Below are positions 1 to 7,241 of a DNA stretch of 46,970 nucleotides, piece by piece. The position numbers and the translations under genes are program-made. The notes under the pieces were generated by a model. It was not told the origin of the DNA, did no database searches, and saw only the letters and a list, made by a program, of their open reading frames with translations. Source of the DNA: JAVVSK01 sp036654235 (lineage in GTDB: Bacteria; Bacillota; Clostridia; Christensenellales; CAG-138); contig JAVVSK010000014.1 of the NCBI GenBank assembly GCA_036654235.1, forward strand, positions 1 through 46,970. The letters run 5' to 3'. The number at the start of each line of letters is the position of its first letter. The first letter of the stretch is position 1.

Positions 1-6
1 TCTGAA

Positions 7-771
7 ATGAAAACTTATAAAATTGTATTTAGCCCTACGGGCGGAACGCTAAAAGTAGCGAACGTGTTTGCAACCGCAATTGGTTCTGACATTATTCAAA
101 TTGATTTGACAAATTCAAAGACGAATTTTAACACGTTTTCTTTTTGCTCAGATGATGTTTGTATCATTGCCGTTCCATCTTATGGTGGACGCGTACCAGC
201 GGTAGCAGTTTCAAGGCTAAGACAGTTGAGAGGCGGTCAGGCGAGAGCAATCTTAATTTCTGTATATGGAAATCGTGCTTATGAGGATACTTTACTTGAA
301 CTGAAAGATACTCTGCTTGCTATGGATTTTCGTTGTGTTTCCGGAGTAGCAGCCATTGCCGAACATTCGATTATGCGCAACTTTGCCGCAGCACGTCCAG
401 ATGAAACGGATCTTGAAGAACTGAAAAGCTTTGCACAAAAAATTGTGGAAAAATTACGAAACAATGATGTTGCGGAGAATCTTGTATTACCCGGAAAGTC
501 CCCTTATCGGCAATACAATGGTGTCCCTATGAAGCCTGCGGCGGGAAGAAAATGCATAAAATGCGGTCTATGTGCAGTTAATTGTCCTGTCGAAGCTATT
601 CCCGTAACTACCCCTAACGAAACAGATCGCACAAAATGTATTTCTTGTATGCGTTGTATTAGTATTTGCCCAAGCAAAGCACGTACCGTAAATCAACTTC
701 TATTAGCCGTCGGAGTCCAAAAGATGAAGAAAACTTGCGGAAAATATAAACATAATGAACTATTTCTGTAA
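7..771 (+). CDS. EFR1-family flavodoxin/ferredoxin fusion protein
   Basis: The 254-residue protein combines a flavodoxin-like half (about residues 1-145, with an FMN phosphate-loop-like SPTGGT at 9-14) and a C-terminal bacterial ferredoxin half. The ferredoxin half has two CxxCxxCxxxCP clusters (Cys183/186/189/193 and Cys211/214/217/221), which should bind two [4Fe-4S] centres. This order is that of the EFR1 family of anaerobes, thought to move electrons in the cytoplasm; the partner is unknown. No signal peptide or membrane segment is seen. The start lies six bases from the window edge, so the ribosome site and promoter cannot be judged. The product family is fairly sure; the physiological role is not. 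Confidence 0.85.
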   Translation: MKTYKIVFSPTGGTLKVANVFATAIGSDIIQIDLTNSKTNFNTFSFCSDDVCIIAVPSYGGRVPAVAVSRLRQLRGGQARAILISVYGNRAYEDTLLELKDTLLAMDFRCVSGVAAIAEHSIMRNFAAARPDETDLEELKSFAQKIVEKLRNNDVAENLVLPGKSPYRQYNGVPMKPAAGRKCIKCGLCAVNCPVEAIPVTTPNETDRTKCISCMRCISICPSKARTVNQLLLAVGVQKMKKTCGKYKHNELFL

Positions 772-898
772 TGGGTAAGTTTTCTTGTATTGTCAAACGG
801 TGAAAATAGGCTGATGATTGTAGCGGATTTTCTCTGTCACAGTATTGTAAGAGCAGCAAAATATGATTGGATAATTCCTTGTAAATTAAATATGTGAA

Positions 899-932
899 GA
901 GAGCCACTGCACTTTTTTGTGTAGTGGCTCTC
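899..932. repeat. Near-perfect 14-bp inverted repeat (hairpin)
   Basis: Arms 899-912 and 919-932 are complementary over 14 positions with one G:T pair, around a loop of six T. No T-run follows on the plus strand, so it is not a classical terminator in that direction. It may end EFR1 transcription inefficiently or be the tip of a lost mobile element. Confidence 0.6.
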
Positions 933-994
933 GTAGCCTGTAGACCAAAAGCCTTTAAAATGCCTCTATAATATTGTTGCTGGGAGGCGATGAT

Positions 995-1107
995 ATGACA
1001 GCGATATCTAATGAAATAAGAGAGCTTTTGATTGGGGCGAAAAAAACGATGCGAAACTGAAAAAAAGCATAGCAAAATGGTTGAAAATCAGCGAACGTTC
1101 CAATTGA
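995..1107 (+). pseudogene. Decayed HTH-like N-terminal fragment (possible transposase remnant)
   Basis: A GGAGG-preceded ATG at 995 opens a reading frame for MTAISNEIRELLIGAKK that soon stops. If one base is restored in the A7 run at about 1040-1046, the frame continues as NDAKLKKSIAKWLKISERS before TGA at 1105. The repaired sequence reads like the first helix-turn-helix of a transposase or resolvase. The remainder of the gene is absent. The identification is weak and rests on the pattern of charged helices ending in WLKISERS. Confidence 0.3.
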
Positions 1108-1239
1108 ACGGCTCTGTTGTTCGCCCTTTCTCTACATCAATGACTCTGCTGCTGAGGGCTTGCGGACGCTTATATGTTTTTTTGAGGATAAACAATCTCA
1201 CCTAAATTATACCATAAAATATTATTGTTATCAATATAC

Positions 1240-1269
1240 AAAAAGACCGTCGACAAGAATCGACAGTCT
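1240..1269 (-). terminator. Terminator of the tRNA-Ser unit
   Basis: Read on the minus strand, a stem of AGAC plus GTCGA with one A/C mismatch and a six-base loop is followed by TTTTTG. It lies just 4 bases after the CCA end of tRNA-Ser(GCU), as expected for a Rho-independent terminator. Confidence 0.75.
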
Positions 1270-1273
1270 ATTT

Positions 1274-1366
1274 TGGCGGAGAAGGAGGGATTTGAACCCT
1301 CGCGCCAGTTACCCCAGCCTACTCCCTTAGCAGGGGAGCCCCTTACAGCCACTTGGGTACTTCTCC
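1274..1366 (-). tRNA. tRNA-Ser (anticodon GCU)
   Basis: The minus strand folds as a class II tRNA of 93 bases including an encoded CCA. It starts with acceptor GGAGAAG, has anticodon loop CTGCTAA giving anticodon GCU (codons AGC/AGU), a long variable arm, T-arm GGTTCAAATCC, discriminator G and 3' CCA. The long variable arm and G73 are serine identity features. It is the second gene of a two-tRNA unit. Confidence 0.96.
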
Positions 1367-1395
1367 ATTTGAGGTTACATCAAAAAAATAAATGT

Positions 1396-1484
1396 TGGCG
1401 GAGAGAGAGGGATTCGAACCCCCGGTGCCTCTCGGCATCACTGGTTTTCAAGACCAGCTCCATAAACCGCTCGGACATCTCTCC
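1396..1484 (-). tRNA. tRNA-Ser (anticodon UGA)
   Basis: On the minus strand this is a class II tRNA of 89 bases with acceptor GGAGAGA, anticodon loop CTTGAAA giving UGA (UCA and wobble codons), a long variable arm, T-loop TTCGAAT, discriminator G and encoded CCA. It is the promoter-proximal gene of the tRNA-Ser pair and is separated from the GCU gene by 29 bases. Confidence 0.96.
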
Positions 1485-1497
1485 GCGATGTGTTGAT

Positions 1498-1526
1498 ATT
1501 GTAGCACGTTTAATGATACTTGTCAA
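1498..1526 (-). promoter_or_regulatory. Sigma-A-type promoter of the tRNA-Ser genes
   Basis: Minus-strand TTGACA (1521-1526) and TACAAT (1498-1503) are separated by exactly 17 bases. The -10 box lies 13 bases before the first base of tRNA-Ser(UGA), giving a very short leader. Confidence 0.85.
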
Positions 1527-1668
1527 TAAAAAAATGGTAGTTTCAATAGGACAATCAACCTATAAAAAGCCCTATGCTACTGCTTATTCATGAATATTTT
1601 GACAATGCATTCTAATATATAAATCCTTATTCTAGGTGTGCAAAAGCTAGTTGTTTCTTGTTTTAGCC

Positions 1669-3141
1669 TCATTGTTCAGAAGCGTCAACGATATCGTTGT
1701 AATACACAAGTGTATTCCCGGGCATATGTTTTGCGGCGTAGAGAGCGGAATCGGCTTGCCCAAGTAAGCGGTCAAAATCTAAATCCGAATTATAAACGGT
1801 AATGCCAAAGCTGATGCTAACCTCTAAATTCCTTGATTTATTTTTTTCAACGAGCTTCTCTTGCACCTTTTGCCATTTAGTATTTACATCGTCACGTGTG
1901 CTTTCAAAAATACCAATAAACTCATCTCCGCCCCATCGCGCAATAATACCGTCGGCTTCGAACGTTTCTTTTAAAATCTGACTCATTTCGCAGAGGACTT
2001 TATCCCCAAATAAATGACCATTAGTATCATTAATCAATTTAAAATTGTCGACATCCATTATAAACATATGGTTCTCGTTTAAACTGTTTTTTGCATTGTA
2101 CCGGCAGAGCGATTCCCCGAACCATTTACGATTCGGAAGACCGGTCAACTCATCAGTGGTAGCCATTTTTACAATGATTCGATCGTGTCTACGCACCATA
2201 TGTATACAAAGGAGAAGAAGAAAGAACAGTATAGAAAGCGCAACTATTACGTTTTTCATAATCAGCATCTGAAATGTTTCAACAGTTTCGCTTGTATCTT
2301 TTTCAACGACAAGATACCAGTTGAGATTGTCGATATATCGAGTAGTTAAACAATGATCGAGCTGGTCATCGGGATACCAAAACATTTCAAGCGACGTTTT
2401 ATCATTGAGAATTTTTTCTCTGTACATAGAGACTGTTTCCCAATCAAAAAAGTTAATCTGTTCAATTTTATTCGAATCCGTATGCACCTGCATATTTCCA
2501 TGCGAATTTATTAGGAAAGCCTGAAGCATAAAAGTATCTTCGTAGCCTTTTAAGAGCCGCTGAAGGTGACTCATTTTTACGCCAACGCCGACAACGCCAA
2601 GAAGCTCACCGTTATCCGTCTCTATCCGGCAGTTTACAAAAACAGTCAATTCGTCATCAGCTGTCTCGTCGGTATCAACATCGAGATCATAAAACTTTCC
2701 GCTGTTCAAAAAATCATAATACCAAACGTCATGGGCATTGTTTGGGTTGATGATCTTATTTATACCTTCAAAATAATAATAAATACTGGTTTTCGCGGAT
2801 ACGGCAAATACCGAGTCGTAGTTATATTTATTTTTAAAAGTATGCAAATATTTAATAAGCCTCGCTTTATAATTTTCATCATCGATATTCGCCTTTTCAC
2901 CCAGTAACCATTCTTTTAAAAAGGTGTCGTTTGCCATTGTTTTTGATACATAAATAGGCTTCGTAAGATCATTGTCGATTACCGCGTAGATATTAGAAGA
3001 AGTAAGACGCGAAATATTTTCAATATTTTCTTTTGATACCTTATTAAAAGTCATATAATTAATTGAAATTGTTATTAAAAATCCAAGTATCAAAGTTATA
3101 CTAATAACAAGGCTGGTCTGTAAGAGCAACTTTTTTTTCAT
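1669..3141 (-). CDS. Membrane diguanylate cyclase with extracellular Cache-like sensor (GGDEF)
   Basis: A probable diguanylate cyclase making cyclic di-GMP from GTP in response to an external ligand. Using the ATG at 3141 gives 490 residues; a GGAGG at 3147-3151 precedes it by 5 bases, whereas a longer frame from 3171 would place the ribosome site inside the gene. TM1 is about residues 4-29, followed by a roughly 265-residue extracytoplasmic region resembling a double Cache sensor, TM2 at about 297-316, then GGDEF to about 480. The signature RWGGDEF is intact (GGDEF near 404-408), as are the metal-site D in IMDVDNFK and the NDTNGH turn. The inhibitory RxxD site is FEAD here, so feedback by c-di-GMP is probably lost. 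It lies 81 bases downstream of the EAL gene and may be cotranscribed with it. Confidence 0.9.
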   Translation of the reverse strand: MKKKLLLQTSLVISITLILGFLITISINYMTFNKVSKENIENISRLTSSNIYAVIDNDLTKPIYVSKTMANDTFLKEWLLGEKANIDDENYKARLIKYLHTFKNKYNYDSVFAVSAKTSIYYYFEGINKIINPNNAHDVWYYDFLNSGKFYDLDVDTDETADDELTVFVNCRIETDNGELLGVVGVGVKMSHLQRLLKGYEDTFMLQAFLINSHGNMQVHTDSNKIEQINFFDWETVSMYREKILNDKTSLEMFWYPDDQLDHCLTTRYIDNLNWYLVVEKDTSETVETFQMLIMKNVIVALSILFFLLLLCIHMVRRHDRIIVKMATTDELTGLPNRKWFGESLCRYNAKNSLNENHMFIMDVDNFKLINDTNGHLFGDKVLCEMSQILKETFEADGIIARWGGDEFIGIFESTRDDVNTKWQKVQEKLVEKNKSRNLEVSISFGITVYNSDLDFDRLLGQADSALYAAKHMPGNTLVYYNDIVDASEQ

Positions 3142-3222
3142 TTTTTCCTCCAATTGACGAGCTAAGTGCATTTTTTTGTTTTATATTTTTGTTAAAGAAA
3201 ACGCTGAGTTATTATAAATATC

Positions 3223-5076
3223 CTATACCGGAGCGAGTTCCAGAAGATCCCAAAAGTTAGAACTAGGCATAGGATGATAAAACACAAAGCCCTGAACTAA
3301 ATGACAACCGATCTGTCTAAGAAACGCCACCTGACTTTCGCTTTCAACACCCTCAGCGACGATTTGAAGGTTAAGACGCTTTGCAAGATCTACGACGCAG
3401 GAAACGACAGTTCTGGCGCGATCACGATCTTCTGTTTCGTCAAAGAAGAGAGCGTCAAGCTTAAGCTCGTCAACCGGGAGACTTTTTAATAAGTTAAGCG
3501 AGGAATAACCCTTTCCGAAGTCATCAAGAGAGCAGTGAAAACCATAACGTTTCAGATCTTTTATTATACGGAACAGCAGATCCATATTTTCGAACACAAC
3601 GGATTCGGTAAATTCTACTTGCAATAGATAATCCGGAATACTGTAGTCCTGTTTAATTTTTACATAGGTTTTAACGAACGCCGGATCATATAACTGCATA
3701 AGGGAGACATTAATAGAGATGGGTACTACCGGAAGACCCTGATCAAGTCGCTCATGCATCAAACGGCATACTTGATTAAGGACGTATTGATCAAGTTGTA
3801 CAATGAACATAGTACGTTCAAAAATCGGAATGAATTCCGAAGGAGAAATAAAAAGCCCGTCTTCGGTTAGCCATCGGGTTAATGCTTCGGCAGAAGCAAT
3901 TTTACCGGTCTCTAAGCTAACCTTTGGCTGAAAGTAAACTTTAAATTCACCGCATTCCAAAGCCGTGTGCATATGATTTTCTATATGCTGCTCCGATAAC
4001 ATTTTTTGGCGGAGACTTTCGTTATAAAAGATGTACTTTTGCAGCGAATTATTCTTTGCGGTTTTTCGCGCAAAGTTAGCGCGCTCAATAAGATTTGATA
4101 TTTGCGATTCGGATGCGGCATCTTCTAGGCAGCAGAATCCACAGCAGGTACGAATAAAAGATTGTTCATTAGCAGAAGCCCTTGCGAAATTAAAAAGTTG
4201 CAAATCTACGGCTTTTTGCTGTTCGAGAAGGAAATCTTTTTTCTCGTAAGCGCGTAAAATTAAAAAATTATCAGCGGAAACACGGCAAAATGTATCGAAT
4301 TTTCCAAGATCCATGCGAAGAATTTCGGCGTATTTTTGCAATAGACGGTTTCCATAGACATGACCAAAAACGTCGTTCAGCATCTTAAAATTCTCAAAAT
4401 CAGCGTATAGGACAGCGAATTTTAGGTTTTTGTAGCGTAGAAGCAGCGCTTGCGCATCAATCTTAAATTTTTCAAGATTGGGTGCGTTTGTAAGTTTATC
4501 AATATATGCAATATCTATGAGTTTGCGATTGTTAAGTTCAAGACGATTCACGCGCCGAATGCTGTAGATAAAAATGCCCAACCATGTAAATATGCATATA
4601 ACGACAATGGCAAGAATCAGCCATGTTGCCTCCTGCACCTGCTGATTAGCGTAATTATCGGCGATAAAGACGGTTTCGTTTGCTAATTGAAAATAATCTT
4701 CGCTAAGTTCGATAAGTAATTTATAGTTAGCCCCGGAACGTACATTATCGATCTCGAACTTTAGGCGATCCCATTGAAAAGAAATCTGCGATAATTTTTC
4801 GCGATACTCTTCGTTGTCAGGGTAAACGAGTCCATACTTGCCCGAACCCGTGCAAAGCTCTAAAACTATGCCATCTAGATAAGCGCGCATTTCGTCGTTT
4901 GGCATATCGTTTAATTCAAGTTTCACTAATCTTTGAGTTGCACCTCTGACGATTCCAAGATAGTTAATAAGAGTACCATATGAACGAATATTTATAATAA
5001 GACGGACGGTAAAACCGCCGATAAGTATAGAAAAAACTAGGAGAAACGGAATAAGCAATTTAGAAAGTTTTCGCAT
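3223..5076 (-). CDS. Membrane c-di-GMP phosphodiesterase: degenerate GGDEF plus EAL
   Basis: A 617-residue protein likely to hydrolyse cyclic di-GMP to pGpG. TM1 is near residues 8-29, a 120-residue extracytoplasmic part has no named domain, and TM2 is near 151-173. A GGDEF-like domain (about 187-350) has SADNF at 267-271 in place of GGDEF, so cyclase activity is not expected; it may bind GTP or act as a regulatory module. The EAL domain (about 365-612) keeps the catalytic set: E397 in AEAL, N456, E488, D518-D519 in DDFGKGYSSL, K539, E575/E578 and Q595. An enzymatically active EAL is therefore predicted. The ATG is preceded by GGAGG, and a consensus promoter lies upstream. It is followed by an opposing cyclase gene. 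Confidence 0.9.
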   Translation of the reverse strand: MRKLSKLLIPFLLVFSILIGGFTVRLIINIRSYGTLINYLGIVRGATQRLVKLELNDMPNDEMRAYLDGIVLELCTGSGKYGLVYPDNEEYREKLSQISFQWDRLKFEIDNVRSGANYKLLIELSEDYFQLANETVFIADNYANQQVQEATWLILAIVVICIFTWLGIFIYSIRRVNRLELNNRKLIDIAYIDKLTNAPNLEKFKIDAQALLLRYKNLKFAVLYADFENFKMLNDVFGHVYGNRLLQKYAEILRMDLGKFDTFCRVSADNFLILRAYEKKDFLLEQQKAVDLQLFNFARASANEQSFIRTCCGFCCLEDAASESQISNLIERANFARKTAKNNSLQKYIFYNESLRQKMLSEQHIENHMHTALECGEFKVYFQPKVSLETGKIASAEALTRWLTEDGLFISPSEFIPIFERTMFIVQLDQYVLNQVCRLMHERLDQGLPVVPISINVSLMQLYDPAFVKTYVKIKQDYSIPDYLLQVEFTESVVFENMDLLFRIIKDLKRYGFHCSLDDFGKGYSSLNLLKSLPVDELKLDALFFDETEDRDRARTVVSCVVDLAKRLNLQIVAEGVESESQVAFLRQIGCHLVQGFVFYHPMPSSNFWDLLELAPV

Positions 5077-5123
5077 AGATACGTTTCCTCCAATTTAATA
5101 TTTACAAAGATAAATATAGTTAC

Positions 5124-5152
5124 AGTATAAATATCTTTTGATGAAATGTCAA
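5124..5152 (-). promoter_or_regulatory. Promoter of the EAL/GGDEF c-di-GMP genes
   Basis: Minus-strand TTGACA (5147-5152), a 17-base spacer and TATACT (5124-5129). The -10 lies about 48 bases before the ATG at 5076. It probably also serves the downstream cyclase. Confidence 0.75.
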
Positions 5153-5401
5153 AACAATACTGAAAAAGAAGTTAATTTAAAGTGGCAGTCGATAAAAGGC
5201 CTTTTGTTGTAGAAAAAAGCATCTTTTAATATTGCGAGAAAAGACACAGTGCTGAGGATGTTTCACTTTTTAGCAGGTCGCTTGTATTCAAAAAATAATA
5301 TATTAGTTTCAAATCATTTTGCGACATGACAATCAATTTGATCTATAATAGTTTCATTAAAAAATAAAGCCTTTATATCAGATGATCATTTTTGTTCATT
5401 G
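5153..5401. other. Intergenic stretch, nothing recognised
   Basis: Divergent spacer between the c-di-GMP genes and the nucleosidase gene. Apart from the two flanking promoters I see no hairpin, reading frame or repeat of note; it is AT-rich. Confidence 0.5.
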
Positions 5402-5410
5402 TGCTATAAT
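5402..5410 (+). promoter_or_regulatory. Extended -10 promoter of the nucleosidase gene
   Basis: TGCTATAAT combines an extended TGn with a perfect TATAAT, 35 bases before the ATG. No good -35 is visible at the usual distance, which is compatible with extended -10 promoters. Confidence 0.6.
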
Positions 5411-5445
5411 TTATATTGAAATTATTTTTATATGGAGGATGTTTA

Positions 5446-6126
5446 ATGAAAATCGGTATAATCGCCGCTATGGAGACTGAAATTAAAATTTTAAAAAACG
5501 CCTTAGACAATGTTAAAATTGAAAAACATGCAGGCATAGATGTGTTTTCAGGAAAGCTTTTAAATCTTGACGTTGTTCTTTCGACTTGCGGAATAGGAAA
5601 GGTAAACGCCGCCGTTCATACTCAGTCTATGGTAGATAATTACGGAATAGATATGCTTATCCATACAGGCGTTGCCGGAGGGCTGGATGAGCGCCTTAAA
5701 CGCCTCGATCTCGTCGTAGCCGAAAGGCTTACCTATCATGATTTTTGCGACGAGTTCAAAACTACCTGTTTCCCTTATCAGGATTTTTTCTACAGCGACA
5801 GAGAGTTACTTGAGATGGTTTTAGAAAATGGGAATGGCGAAATATATACCGGAACAGTAGTCTCCGGGGATCAGTTCATTAATGATTCCGCGATAAAAAC
5901 GATGCTATCTAAAAAATACAATGCAATGTGCGTTGAGATGGAAGGCGCGGCTATCGCGCATACGGCTTATTTAAATTCAATTCCCTTCGTCGTTTTACGC
6001 TGTATTTCCGATATGGCTGACGATAATGCGGATAAGAGCTTCCTTGAGTTCGAAGAGGTCGCGGGTCAACGGGCGGCAAACGTGGTTTTAAACATGCTTA
6101 AAAGTATCTCGCTAAAAAACCAATGA
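5446..6126 (+). CDS. mtnN: 5'-methylthioadenosine/S-adenosylhomocysteine nucleosidase
   Basis: Hydrolyses MTA and SAH to adenine and the thioribosyl product, clearing by-products of SAM use. The ATG at 5446 is chosen because GGAGG precedes it; it gives 226 residues, close to the usual 228-232. The N-terminal MKIGIIAAMETEI carries the catalytic base region (Glu after AAM), FVVLRCISDMAD carries the catalytic Asp, and CVEMEGAAIAH carries the ribose-binding Glu, all typical of the family. The protein is cytoplasmic. It stands two genes upstream of metK, so SAM synthesis and SAM by-product recycling are physically close, though metK has its own promoter and riboswitch. Confidence 0.96.
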   Translation: MKIGIIAAMETEIKILKNALDNVKIEKHAGIDVFSGKLLNLDVVLSTCGIGKVNAAVHTQSMVDNYGIDMLIHTGVAGGLDERLKRLDLVVAERLTYHDFCDEFKTTCFPYQDFFYSDRELLEMVLENGNGEIYTGTVVSGDQFINDSAIKTMLSKKYNAMCVEMEGAAIAHTAYLNSIPFVVLRCISDMADDNADKSFLEFEEVAGQRAANVVLNMLKSISLKNQ

Positions 6127-6233
6127 GCCTTTTAAATTAGGAACATATTTTTACGCTGCCTTCGGTGAAAAAATAGCTTAAGATGACTATGCTTTTTTTA
6201 TACGCGCAATAATGCAATTTGAAAGGGAAGACG

Positions 6234-6971
6234 ATGGATTTTAAAGAGATGCTTTATAAACAGCTTTCCGCCGACTTTAATGTTTCAACGGAAAACTTAA
6301 AAAACGACGGAAATATATTTATTTTAAGAAAGCCAAATTACGAGCGGAGACTCTATAAAAATGATGACTGTCTTTTACGGATTCTTGCAATAAATAATAA
6401 GGTCGTTTTTAACAGCACAAACGCGTTTTTTTTAGAGCGCTGTAAAGAATTATTTAAAGATATTGAAGGAGAATGGATATCCGAATTTGCTACGCTATTG
6501 AAGCTGGACGTATTGCTTCGGAAATTTAACTTCTCTATAGCGGAGGGACATCAATATTATATCCCGAGCGATATCGACAACCCCGTTTTTAACGCGGCGG
6601 AGCTTAGATGGTTTGAGGGTGATGAGCTTTTTCGCTTTTACGGAGATGATGATTTTTCCGAGGCACTCGCCTTTGACGAAATGCATCCGGATATGATAGC
6701 GGTAACGGCTATAGCTGACGAAAAGATAATCGGGATGGCGGGGGCGAGCCGCGATGGAAAATATATGTGGCAAATAGGGATAAACGTTTTACCCGGTTAT
6801 GAAAATCGTGGTATCGGAACCTATCTCGTTTATCGACTGAAATGCGAAATAATTAAGCGAGGCTTACTGCCCTTTTACGGTACGGGTGCGTCACATATAA
6901 ATTCGCAGAGAGTGGCTTTTAAAGCGGGCTTTATTCCCGCATTTTGGGAATTATATACTAAAATTTGCTAG
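6234..6971 (+). CDS. GNAT-family N-acetyltransferase
   Basis: A 245-residue protein whose C-terminal half is a GNAT fold. The acetyl-CoA loop is in VLPGYENRGIGTYLV (R-G-x-G-T), followed by the helix and a typical late strand with INSQRVAFKAGF, where acetyltransferases place the C-terminal motif. The N-terminal 110 residues have no named domain and may set substrate specificity. The ATG at 6234 follows AAAGGGAAG; an in-frame TTG 15 bases upstream would hide that ribosome site and is less likely. The substrate cannot be inferred. It lies between mtnN and metK but is not obviously part of SAM metabolism. Confidence 0.85.
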   Translation: MDFKEMLYKQLSADFNVSTENLKNDGNIFILRKPNYERRLYKNDDCLLRILAINNKVVFNSTNAFFLERCKELFKDIEGEWISEFATLLKLDVLLRKFNFSIAEGHQYYIPSDIDNPVFNAAELRWFEGDELFRFYGDDDFSEALAFDEMHPDMIAVTAIADEKIIGMAGASRDGKYMWQIGINVLPGYENRGIGTYLVYRLKCEIIKRGLLPFYGTGASHINSQRVAFKAGFIPAFWELYTKIC

Positions 6972-7001
6972 ATTTTTTTCATGATTTTCAGATAATTCAA
7001 T

Positions 7002-7030
7002 TTGACAAAAACGGACATGCTGCTTATAAT
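7002..7030 (+). promoter_or_regulatory. Consensus promoter of the SAM riboswitch-metK transcript
   Basis: TTGACA (7002-7007), 17 bases, TATAAT (7025-7030): a fully consensus sigma-A promoter about 22 bases before the riboswitch. Control is therefore expected to be mainly by attenuation rather than at initiation. Confidence 0.9.
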
Positions 7031-7051
7031 AAAAAGCCGCAATCGAATATG

Positions 7052-7151
7052 CTTATCAAGAGTGGTTGAGGGACAGGCCCGATGAAACCCGGCAACCTGC
7101 CGTAATATGGCAAGGTGCTAATTCCCGCAATGCAAGGCGTTGAGAGATGAG
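7052..7151 (+). ncRNA. SAM-I (S-box) riboswitch aptamer
   Basis: The leader has the S-box landmarks in order: P1 5' strand CTTATC, AGAGTGGTTGAGGGAC, GGCCCGATGAAACCCGGCAA, CAAGGTGCTAATTCC, GCAAGGCG, then GAGAGATGAG closing P1. The aptamer binds SAM. P1 pairs 7052-7057 with GATGAG at 7146-7151 (one U:G). The same GATGAG can pair with ACTCGTC at 7164-7170 to form an antiterminator, so the switch mechanism can be read from the sequence. It precedes metK, the standard target. Confidence 0.96.
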
Positions 7152-7164
7152 TTACCGTAGTTTA

Positions 7165-7198
7165 CTCGTCCTTCCATTGTGAAAGGCGAGATTTTTTT
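7165..7198 (+). terminator. Riboswitch-controlled intrinsic terminator
   Basis: Stem CTCG plus CCTT (one bulged T) pairs with AAGG plus CGAG, followed by ATTTTTTT. Its 5' strand overlaps the antiterminator partner (7164-7170), so it forms when SAM stabilises P1 and blocks metK. Confidence 0.9.
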
Positions 7199-7241
7199 AT
7201 TCATTGGCATATCGATGGCAAATATTTTTTAGGAGGTCAAT

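Larger units (their letters stand above)
772..1239. other. Gap with a hairpin and a decayed HTH fragment
   Basis: About 470 bases between the EFR1 gene and the tRNA-Ser terminator contain no intact gene. They hold a strong hairpin (899-932) and a short frameshifted helix-turn-helix-like reading frame (995-1107), both listed separately. The rest is AT-rich with no recognisable feature. It looks like a degraded insertion. Confidence 0.5.

Noticed and set aside
659..1075. Minus-strand frame overlapping the end of the EFR1 gene
   Set aside because: No recognisable protein pattern; it overlaps the ferredoxin cluster coding and the hairpin.
1225..1593. Plus-strand open frame across both tRNA-Ser genes
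   Set aside because: It is the reverse complement of two tRNAs (typical false peptides such as GFEPSRQLPQ); tRNA structure and the promoter explain the sequence.
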